Part shown: positions 1 through 6,580 of the stretch, piece after piece
Position numbering within the stretch: the stretch's first letter is position 1
Layout of the letters: each line of letters starts with the position of its first letter
From: Donghicola sp036139795
Lineage (GTDB): Bacteria; Pseudomonadota; Alphaproteobacteria; Rhodobacterales; Rhodobacteraceae
Direction: 5' to 3'
DNA: 9,469 bases
Assembly (NCBI GenBank): GCA_036139795.1
Contig: JAYZYX010000034.1
Coordinates: 1 to 9,469 of the forward strand
Notes under the pieces: generated by a model
Databases searched by the model: none
What the model was told of the DNA's origin: nothing
Seen by the model: the letters and a program-made list of their open reading frames with translations, nothing else
Position numbers and translations under genes: made by a program

Positions 1-950
1 CCTATCTGACCCAGCGCGACATGGCCCCCAGCCTGCTGGTCGGTCATTCGTTGGGCGGCAGCGCGGTGCTGACAGTGGCACCGGACATTCCCGGCATTCA
101 GGCGGTTGCCACCATCGGCGCGCCCTATGATCCCGCCCATGTGACCCGCCATTTCGAACCCGCCCTGCCCGAGATCGCCGCCAAAGGCAGCGCCGAGGTT
201 GTGATCGGCGACAGTACCCTGCGCATCGGCAAAGAGTTCGTCGAATCGCTGGACGAATCGCGCACCCGACACGCCATCGAGCATCTGGGCGCGGCGCTGT
301 TGGTCCTGCATGCCCCCAAGGACGAAGTGGTCAGCATCCAGAACGCCACCAAGATTTTCACCCGCGCCAAGCATCCCAAAAGCTTTGTGACGCTGGATAG
401 TGCCGATCACCTGCTGTCGGACCAGCATGACGCAGAATATGCGGCCTCGATGATTGCGGCTTGGGCGGCCCGTTACCTGCATCTGACTCCACCAGCGCCG
501 CCGCCCGGTGCGCCCGAAGGCATCATTCAGGTGGCCGAAGCGGACCCCGAAGGTTTTCTGCAAGACATCCAGTCCGGCCCCAACCACCACCTTCTGGCCG
601 ATGAGCCGAAGGCCTATGGCGGCACCGATCAGGGCCTGTCGCCTTACGGGTTCTTGTCGGCGGGTCTAGGAGCCTGCACCTCGATGACGCTACGAATGTA
701 CGCTCGCAAGCGCGGAGTGCCCCTGCGCCACGTGGAAGTTGCCGTAAACCACGACAAGGTTCACGCGCAGGACGCGGGCCTACCCATCGGCGAGCGGATT
801 GACAGTTTTACCCGCGTGATCCGCCTGTTTGGCGTTCCAGATGACTTGAACGTCCGCAACAAACTTATTGAAATTGCGGACAAATGTCCCGTTCACAAAA
901 CTCTGGAAGGCTGCGCAAAAATCAACACCTCGATCGAGTTTATCGACTGA
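1..950 (+). CDS. Bifunctional alpha/beta hydrolase / OsmC-family protein, 5'-truncated by the window edge
   Basis: Two catalytic modules in one chain. Numbering from the Met encoded at 21, the hydrolase part has a nucleophile elbow GHSLGG with Ser10, a likely acid Asp101 in APKDEVV and a likely base His130 in SADHLL. An OsmC domain follows from about residue 165, with the paired cysteines Cys219 (GACTS) and Cys289 (KCPVHKTL) that OsmC/Ohr proteins use to reduce organic peroxides. The reading frame stays open back to the first bases of the window, and the elbow lies unusually near the apparent start. So the true start is upstream, and roughly 90 residues of hydrolase core are probably missing. 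The Met at 21 is internal. No signal peptide is visible in this part. The role as a cytoplasmic hydrolase with peroxide or thiol chemistry follows from the families; the hydrolase substrate is unknown. It ends directly against the stop of the convergent DUF6314 gene. Confidence 0.88.
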   Translation, partial: YLTQRDMAPSLLVGHSLGGSAVLTVAPDIPGIQAVATIGAPYDPAHVTRHFEPALPEIAAKGSAEVVIGDSTLRIGKEFVESLDESRTRHAIEHLGAALLVLHAPKDEVVSIQNATKIFTRAKHPKSFVTLDSADHLLSDQHDAEYAASMIAAWAARYLHLTPPAPPPGAPEGIIQVAEADPEGFLQDIQSGPNHHLLADEPKAYGGTDQGLSPYGFLSAGLGACTSMTLRMYARKRGVPLRHVEVAVNHDKVHAQDAGLPIGERIDSFTRVIRLFGVPDDLNVRNKLIEIADKCPVHKTLEGCAKINTSIEFID

Positions 951-1367
951 TTATAGCGGGCTGAACTGGGTCTCCATCCGGTAATCCTTGCGCGGTCCCT
1001 TCACGATCCAGACCGACCGCCAGCGGGGCCAGTCCGAGAAATCATAGGTCACGTCATACTGATCCGGATCGCACCAATGGGCAGCCTCGGGCGCGGCTTG
1101 CCCTATATCGAAGGAATGGAAGTAGCGGCCATCGCCGAACAGCACATCCACGCGCCCCGCACCTTCCCGCCACAGGTAATCCCGGGTCGCCTGCATCCGG
1201 CCACCGCCCATCTCAAGCCAGCCGCTTTCGTGATAGGCCAGCCCCTCGGCGTCAGCCGTAAACCGTGCCTCACCAGTCAAACGGCCCACTTGGCCCGCCT
1301 TCTGATCGGCAATCTCGCGCACAATACGCCAGTTTCCGGCGAAATCTGTCAGTGCCTGCGGTCCCAT
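951..1367 (-). CDS. DUF6314 family protein
   Basis: A small cytoplasmic protein of 138 residues with no known function. It shows the remembered DUF6314 pattern: an N-terminal LTDFAGNWRIVREI segment, a central YHESGWLEM strand, a FGDGRYFHSF motif, a CDPDQYDVTYDF stretch and a C-terminal WIVKGPRKDY. The alternation suggests a beta-barrel, lipocalin-like fold, but that is inference. I chose the start at 1367 because a GGAGG sequence (minus strand, 1378-1374) lies six bases before it. A longer version starting at 1388 adds MNKRRRA but has no ribosome binding site. The gene is divergent from purB and convergent with the hydrolase-OsmC gene, so it is probably monocistronic. No catalytic motif was recognised. 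Confidence 0.8.
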   Translation of the reverse strand: MGPQALTDFAGNWRIVREIADQKAGQVGRLTGEARFTADAEGLAYHESGWLEMGGGRMQATRDYLWREGAGRVDVLFGDGRYFHSFDIGQAAPEAAHWCDPDQYDVTYDFSDWPRWRSVWIVKGPRKDYRMETQFSPL

Positions 1368-1380
1368 CGCCCGCCTCCGC

Positions 1381-1409
1381 TTGTTCATATGGCTTTCAAG
1401 GTCTATGAC
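1381..1409 (+). promoter_or_regulatory. Candidate sigma-70-type promoter for purB
   Basis: TTGTTC (1381-1386) and TATGAC (1404-1409) are separated by 17 bases, an ideal spacing for the housekeeping sigma factor. Each box is an imperfect match (about 3/6 and 4/6). Transcription would start near 1416, giving a short leader that contains the AAGGAAGGG ribosome binding site at 1428-1435. The -35 box lies just outside the DUF6314 ribosome binding site, so this 76-base gap would serve both genes. The call is by eye only. Confidence 0.3.
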
Positions 1410-1443
1410 GCGCGCAACGCTAAACGCAAGGAAGGGCCAGCCG

Positions 1444-2751
<1,308 letters not shown>

Positions 2752-2777
2752 TTTTCGCCTGAAGCCGACTGAAATTG

Positions 2778-2810
2778 ACCGCCGCGTTCGACCCGAGCGC
2801 GGCGGTTTTT
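2778..2810 (+). terminator. Rho-independent terminator of purB
   Basis: A stem of 13 pairs with one G-U (2778-2790 with 2794-2806) closes a three-base loop and is GC-rich (ACCGCCGCG against CGCGGCGGT in the lower part). It runs straight into a T tract at 2806-2810, then CTTT. It starts 27 bases after the purB stop, so it should separate purB from the P-loop gene downstream. Confidence 0.92.
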
Positions 2811-2828
2811 CTTTGACCGAACGGTTAA

Positions 2829-2861
2829 AAGAAATTGTTACTCAAAGATTAAGAAATTGTT
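2829..2861 (+). repeat. Two direct copies of an 11-base AT-rich word in the leader region
   Basis: The word AAGAAATTGTT occurs at 2829-2839 and again at 2851-2861, a start-to-start distance of 22 bases, about two helical turns. The repeat sits in the AT-rich gap between the purB terminator and the P-loop gene. I see no well-spaced -35/-10 pair here, so activator or repressor binding is only a possibility. Confidence 0.5.
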
Positions 2862-2886
2862 GCCTTATGCTGCATGCGCAAAGTAA

Positions 2887-2914
2887 CCTTTTGGGTAGGG
2901 TCACCCCCAAAGGG
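2887..2914 (+). promoter_or_regulatory. Leader hairpin upstream of the P-loop kinase-like gene
   Basis: Nine pairs with one G-U (2887-2895, CCTTTTGGG, with 2906-2914, CCCAAAGGG) enclose a ten-base loop. No T tract follows, so it is not an intrinsic terminator. It lies 26 bases before the GGAG ribosome binding site at 2941-2944, so it would be in the 5' untranslated RNA if transcription starts upstream. No known riboswitch was recognised. Confidence 0.4.
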
Positions 2915-2953
2915 TCTAGTCCCGAGTTTGTTTCCGAAGTGGAGAGTCATGCT

Positions 2954-3541
2954 ATGTCTCGCAGAATCCACATCTTAGGTGCCGCCGGGTCTGGTGTTAC
3001 GACTCTGGGGCGCGCACTGTCCGAGGCACTGAATGTGCAGCTTCTGGACACTGACGACTTTTACTGGAAACAGACGCCAGTTCCCTACTCTGAGAAAACC
3101 ACCGTACCAGAGCGCCTGATCGCAATGCACGAAGCCTGCGCGGGTCAGGATTGGATCATCTCTGGCTCGCTTATGGGTTGGGGTGAAGAACTGGTCGAAG
3201 AGGCGGATCTTCTGCTGTTCGTCTACACCCCAGCGGCCCTGCGCATGAAGCGTCTAAAAGAGCGCGAGATTGCCCGCTACGGCGACCGCATCCGCGAAGG
3301 CGGTGACATGTATCTGACCCACGAATGTTTCATGGGGTGGGCCAGCCGCTACGACAATCCGCGTTTCGAAGGGCGCAGCCGCAAGAACCATCTGAAATGG
3401 ATCAAGAAAATGGGCCTGCCCGTGGCCCATCTAGATGGCCGGATGTCGGTTCCTCAGTTGACCCGCCACGCCCTGACCGTGCTGCAACACCGCAGCGCCT
3501 TTGCCCAGTTGGACGCACGCACGCCGATCCTGCACATGTGA
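2954..3541 (+). CDS. P-loop NTPase, adenylate-kinase-like / AAA family protein
   Basis: A 195-residue cytoplasmic protein with a small-molecule kinase or topology-modulation (FlaR-like) architecture. A first strand RIHILG leads into a glycine-rich loop GAAGSGVTTLG (9-19). An acidic LDTDDFYW motif (31-38) follows where kinases of this type contact substrate. WIISGS (67-72) and a hydrophobic DLLLFVYTP strand (85-93) resemble the Walker B region, and a basic lid-like helix RMKRLKEREIARYG (97-110) follows. The Walker A lysine position is Val15; I recall the same GSGVTTLG form in other members, so this is probably a subfamily trait and not damage. The start at 2954 follows GGAG at nine bases; the frame is open far upstream into purB, but that is chance. 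The substrate is unknown. It may be cotranscribed with the FliG homologue 82 bases downstream. Confidence 0.8.
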   Translation: MSRRIHILGAAGSGVTTLGRALSEALNVQLLDTDDFYWKQTPVPYSEKTTVPERLIAMHEACAGQDWIISGSLMGWGEELVEEADLLLFVYTPAALRMKRLKEREIARYGDRIREGGDMYLTHECFMGWASRYDNPRFEGRSRKNHLKWIKKMGLPVAHLDGRMSVPQLTRHALTVLQHRSAFAQLDARTPILHM

Positions 3542-3599
3542 TCTGATCCGGATTATCTGTTTTCCGGTAAGGGTTTCTTCACGAACCCCCAGCTAAGGT

Positions 3600-3620
3600 G
3601 GCCCCGTAGAAGACGAGGCC
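3600..3620 (+). promoter_or_regulatory. Hairpin covering the ribosome binding site of the FliG homologue
   Basis: GGCCCCGT (3600-3607) can pair with ACGAGGCC (3613-3620) over a five-base loop, giving seven pairs and one C-A mismatch. The right arm contains the GAGG (3615-3618) that lies five bases before the ATG at 3624. If it forms in RNA, it would hide the ribosome binding site and limit initiation. Confidence 0.35.
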
Positions 3621-3623
3621 CCA

Positions 3624-4682
3624 ATGACCCAAGATCTGGCTCAAATCGCACCCAATGCCAGCCGCGCTCCGGCTGTCCTGACCCGTCGCCATAAGGCGGC
3701 GATCATCGTGCGCTTTCTGATGTCCGAAGGGGCGGATATCCCGATCTCCGAATTGCCCGAACATCTGCAACAGGCCCTGACACAGGCCATGGGACAATTG
3801 CGCCTAATCGATCAGACAACACTGACAGACGTGGTGACTGAGTTCACCGAAGAGCTTGAGGCTGTGGGACTGTCTTTTCCTGACGGGCTTGCGGGCGCTT
3901 TGGATGAACTGGACGGATGCCTCAGCCCCGAAACTTCGGCCCGCCTGCGGCGTGAGGCAGGCGTGCGCCAGAAGGGTGATCCTTGGGCGCGGGTCGCGGG
4001 CCTAGATAATGATGCCTTGCTGGAACTCATAGGCCGCGAAAGCACCGAGGTTGCGGCGGTCGCAATTTCTAAACTGCCCGTGGACAAGGCCGCGACCCTG
4101 CTTAGCCTAATGCCAGGTGCTGAGGCGCGGCGCATCGCATATGCGGTCTCACAGACCGAAAAAGTCACGCCTGAGGCCGTCTATCGAATCGGTCTGGCTC
4201 TGGCGACCCAGATTGACCGCAGCCCCCAACGGGCCTTTGAGGCCCCACCTGCGAAACGTTTGGGCGAGATTTTGGACGTCTCGAAATCCTCGACCCGTGA
4301 AGAGGTGCTGACCGGCATTGAAGAGAATGACGCGGACTTCGCACAGGCCCTGCGGCGCGCAATTCTGACCTTCTCGGACCTGCCAGAACGTTTGAAGCCC
4401 TTGGATGCCCCCACCCTTGCCCGCGAAGTCGGGGATGAACTGATGGCAACCATCATCGCAGGAACCGACGAAGGGCCGGATCGCGATGCCTGTGACTTCC
4501 TGCTGGAGAACATGTCCAAACGCCTTGCTGACCAACTGCGCGAAACCGCCCGCGAGATCACGCCCCCCGACACCGCACAAACCGAAAACGCGATGGCACA
4601 GGCGATCAAAACCCTGCGCCGCCTGCAAAACGAAGGAGAGATCACCCTGCTGGTCCCCGGCCAAGGGGTCCGCCAGAATTAA
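3624..4682 (+). CDS. fliG: Divergent flagellar motor switch protein FliG homologue
   Basis: FliG forms the rotor ring under the flagellar MS ring, binds FliF and FliM, and meets the MotA stator. This 352-residue product covers all three parts. The N domain has LTRRHKAAIIVRFL (19-32). The middle domain has AVAISKLPVDKAATLLSLMP (145-164). The C domain has LTFSDLPERL (248-257) and NMSKRLADQLRE (296-307), ending LRRLQNEGEITLL (331-343), the usual FliG tail. It is slightly longer than E. coli FliG. The middle-domain EHPQ motif that contacts FliM reads ESTE (139-142), and the charged torque-helix region (about 260-280) is altered. The ATG at 3624 has GAGG five bases upstream. The neighbours are not flagellar genes, so it is either the cell's main FliG at a detached locus or a paralogue with another role. 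Family is firm; function in the motor is inference. Confidence 0.78.
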   Translation: MTQDLAQIAPNASRAPAVLTRRHKAAIIVRFLMSEGADIPISELPEHLQQALTQAMGQLRLIDQTTLTDVVTEFTEELEAVGLSFPDGLAGALDELDGCLSPETSARLRREAGVRQKGDPWARVAGLDNDALLELIGRESTEVAAVAISKLPVDKAATLLSLMPGAEARRIAYAVSQTEKVTPEAVYRIGLALATQIDRSPQRAFEAPPAKRLGEILDVSKSSTREEVLTGIEENDADFAQALRRAILTFSDLPERLKPLDAPTLAREVGDELMATIIAGTDEGPDRDACDFLLENMSKRLADQLRETAREITPPDTAQTENAMAQAIKTLRRLQNEGEITLLVPGQGVRQN

Positions 4683-4759
4683 CCATCCGGTCAGCCTTGT
4701 GAACAAACCCATCGCTCTTTATGTGAATGGGTCACACAGGACGGAGTGGATCAAAGCCG

Positions 4760-5695
4760 ATGACCGACAGCGCAGCGGGCACCGAGATCACAGGCACTTG
4801 GAGCGAATGGGCTCAGGACCGTGCCTTACGCGGCTTGATCCGCACGGCGCTGGCGATGCCCTACGCACAGCGCGTGGCCCTGATGGGGCATGTGGTCCAG
4901 CGCTGGATTGCCCCCCGTGCAGGTTATCTGGATCGGGCGATCAGCAATCTGGACTACGTGTGGCCAGAGATGGATCAGGACGAAAAGCGCCGGATTGCCG
5001 AAGGGTGCTGCAACAACTTCGGCCGCACCACGATCGAGAATTATTCGCTCAAGGATCTGTTCAAACGGGCTGACAGCACAACGCTAACCGGCGACGGGCT
5101 GGACGCGATCCACAAAGCCAAAGCTGAAGGGCGTCCGGTGCTGTTTGTCACCGGCCACTTCGGCAACTTCGAAGCGCCCCGCGCCGCGCTGGTCAAACAG
5201 GGGTTTCAGATTGGCGGGCTGTATCGCCCCCTGTCGAACCCCTATTTCAACCAGCATTACGCGCAGAACATGCATGATCTGTGCGGGCCGGTGTTTGAAC
5301 AGGGGCGGCGCGGCACCATGGGGCTGGTGCGACACATGCGGCAAGGCGGCATGGCTGTTCTGCTGTTCGACATCTACGACAGTGGCGGCGTGCCTGTTGA
5401 TTTCCTTGGGAAACCTGCGCCGACCCTCACGTCGGCGGCGGAGATCGCGGCCAAAACCGATGCGCTTCTGGTGCCGTTCTTCGGCATCCGCCAGCCGGAC
5501 GGCCTTGGCTTCAAAGCAGAGTTCGATGCGCCGTTAACCGCAGGGGATGCCGTCGCGCAAACCATTGGGATGACTCAGGCGCTTGAGGCGCGAATCCAGC
5601 GCCATCCGGAACAGTGGTTCTGGGTCCATCGCCGCTGGAAACCGGGACGGCAAGAACGTCAGCGCAGAAGGGCCGCAGCCTCGATGGCACCCTGA
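4760..5695 (+). CDS. LpxL/HtrB-type lysophospholipid (lauroyl) acyltransferase
   Basis: A membrane-associated acyltransferase of the lipid A acyltransferase superfamily, 311 residues from this start. The catalytic HX4E motif is present as HFGNFE with His133 and Glu138, nearly the E. coli LpxL spacing from the N terminus. Other family marks are LYRPLSNPYFN (154-164), a GTMGLVRHMRQGGMAVLLFD block (185-204), VDFLGKPAPT (213-222) and the C-terminal HPEQWFWVHRRWK (282-294). The tail is arginine-rich. The start at 4760 gives MTDSAAG; GGAG lies 13 bases and GGA nine bases upstream. An in-frame ATG at 4727 adds eleven residues and has no clear ribosome binding site. Likely substrate is a lipid A precursor, but some roseobacter homologues may act on other lipids. 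It lies 77 bases after the FliG homologue with no clear terminator between. Its last 37 bases overlap the convergent DUF1223 gene. Confidence 0.87.
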   Translation: MTDSAAGTEITGTWSEWAQDRALRGLIRTALAMPYAQRVALMGHVVQRWIAPRAGYLDRAISNLDYVWPEMDQDEKRRIAEGCCNNFGRTTIENYSLKDLFKRADSTTLTGDGLDAIHKAKAEGRPVLFVTGHFGNFEAPRAALVKQGFQIGGLYRPLSNPYFNQHYAQNMHDLCGPVFEQGRRGTMGLVRHMRQGGMAVLLFDIYDSGGVPVDFLGKPAPTLTSAAEIAAKTDALLVPFFGIRQPDGLGFKAEFDAPLTAGDAVAQTIGMTQALEARIQRHPEQWFWVHRRWKPGRQERQRRRAAASMAP

Positions 5696-6366
5696 CGGGG
5701 GTGTTGCAGGATAAGAGCCAGCGGCTGATCGGCGGGTGTCTCGGGCAATGTCATGGTCAGGGTGCCCTGCCCATCCCATTCTGTCAGCACCTGCCATGAG
5801 GTGACGACGTTCACGTAAGTCACCTCTTTGCCCGCATTCTCGCCCCTACCGATTTTCACAGTCTCGCTCGGGGTGTAAGACACCAGTTGCAGCAGCATCG
5901 GCTCTTTCGCGGCAGGCATCTGGTAGACGCTGACCGTCAGTTGATCGCCCGCAAGGCTGGCGGTCATGTCCGATCCGCCCCGCGTTTCGCCCACGCGCAT
6001 CAGCGCATCGGCCACATCCATCGGGCGGTTCCCGACCACATGGGTCTGACCTTCTAAGATCATCTGGGGTGTGTAGATCATCCGCTCACCCATGGCGCGG
6101 GCATAGCCCTTTTGGCGCTTGGTGAATTGCGGCATCGCAAATTCATCGGGCCAGCCGATGTAATCCCAGTAGTCCACATGCAGCGACAGGGCCAACACAT
6201 CATCGCGGCTGGCCAGCTTGGCCAAAAGTGCATCCGCCGACGGGCAGGACGAGCATCCTTGCGACGTGAACAGTTCGATAACGATCGGATCGGGCTCCGC
6301 CTGTGCCCCCTGCGGAGCTGCTGCAAAACAGGCCAAGACCGAAAAAAGCGCGCCGATCCGTTTCAT
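5659..6366 (-). CDS. Secreted DUF1223 thioredoxin-fold protein
   Basis: A 235-residue exported protein. The N terminus MKRIGALFSVLACFAAAPQG is a signal peptide with likely cleavage after AQA (residue 23). The mature part opens with a thioredoxin-like strand IVIELFTSQGCSSCPSADALL, where Cys38 and Cys41 form a CxxC pair. Further DUF1223 marks are LHVDYWDYIGWPDEFA (62-77), the YTPQMILEG segment (99-106) with the cis-proline-like TP, and a beta-rich C-terminal half (134-235). A periplasmic thiol-disulfide or metal-thiol role is plausible from fold and motif, but no function is established for the family that I know. GAAGGG lies five bases before the ATG on the minus strand. The gene diverges from acnA and overlaps the acyltransferase by 37 bases at its 3' end. 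Confidence 0.9.
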   Translation of the reverse strand: MKRIGALFSVLACFAAAPQGAQAEPDPIVIELFTSQGCSSCPSADALLAKLASRDDVLALSLHVDYWDYIGWPDEFAMPQFTKRQKGYARAMGERMIYTPQMILEGQTHVVGNRPMDVADALMRVGETRGGSDMTASLAGDQLTVSVYQMPAAKEPMLLQLVSYTPSETVKIGRGENAGKEVTYVNVVTSWQVLTEWDGQGTLTMTLPETPADQPLALILQHPRQGAIEAAALLR

Positions 6367-6386
6367 TCCAACCCTTCATCCTTGAT

Positions 6387-6405
6387 GCGTCACACTGTGT
6401 TACGC
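6387..6405. promoter_or_regulatory. 19-base near-perfect palindrome (operator candidate)
   Basis: GCGTCACACTGTGTTACGC is symmetric about T6396 with only one mismatched pair (6391/6401). Such odd-centred dyads of 7-9 bases per arm are typical of sites for dimeric regulators. The one-base centre makes it a poor RNA hairpin. It lies about 20 bases before the DUF1223 start and about 175 before acnA. The regulator is unknown. Confidence 0.5.
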
Positions 6406-6477
6406 CATTTTCCAAGCTAAAACCAATCAACGAATTGCGAGAGGTTTTACAGCACACAGCATCGTGAAATAAGTTTC

Positions 6478-6493
6478 GTATACATTTGCATAC
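6478..6493. promoter_or_regulatory. 16-base dyad in the DUF1223-acnA intergenic region
   Basis: GTATACATTTGCATAC pairs at seven of eight positions scanned from the outside except 6482/6489 (the innermost positions are A-T). TATACA at 6479-6484 also resembles a -10 box, but no good -35 lies 16-18 bases upstream. It could be a second operator or part of the acnA promoter. Confidence 0.3.
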
Positions 6494-6503
6494 ACTGGAA
6501 CTT

Positions 6504-6526
6504 GTAAAGGCCGAACGGCGTTTTAC
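6504..6526 (+). promoter_or_regulatory. Inverted repeat in the acnA leader
   Basis: GTAAA (6504-6508) and TTTAC (6522-6526) flank an inner GCCG-AA-CGGC (6510-6519). The whole forms an imperfect dyad or, as RNA, a stem with a GAAC loop and a small internal bulge. It ends 42 bases before the GGGAGG ribosome binding site. Citrate-cycle aconitases are often controlled by iron or redox regulators, but I do not recognise a specific known box here. Confidence 0.35.
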
Positions 6527-6580
6527 GTCCAAGACATAATGTTGCCAGCTTTACCCCCACCATTTGAAAGGGAGGCCAGA

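Noticed and set aside
3571..3588. GGGTT/AACCC inverted repeat between the P-loop and FliG genes as a terminator
   Set aside because: The stem is only five pairs plus a wobble and is followed by C-rich sequence, with no T tract.
4698..4736. ACCCAT/ATGGGT inverted repeat between the FliG and acyltransferase genes
   Set aside because: Six pairs with a 14-base loop and no T tract. It is too weak to call a terminator or a regulatory element.
6539..6580. Longer acnA with 14 extra N-terminal residues
   Set aside because: No ribosome binding site precedes 6539, while a GGAGG is ideally placed for 6581. The extra residues (proline-rich) do not resemble an aconitase N terminus.
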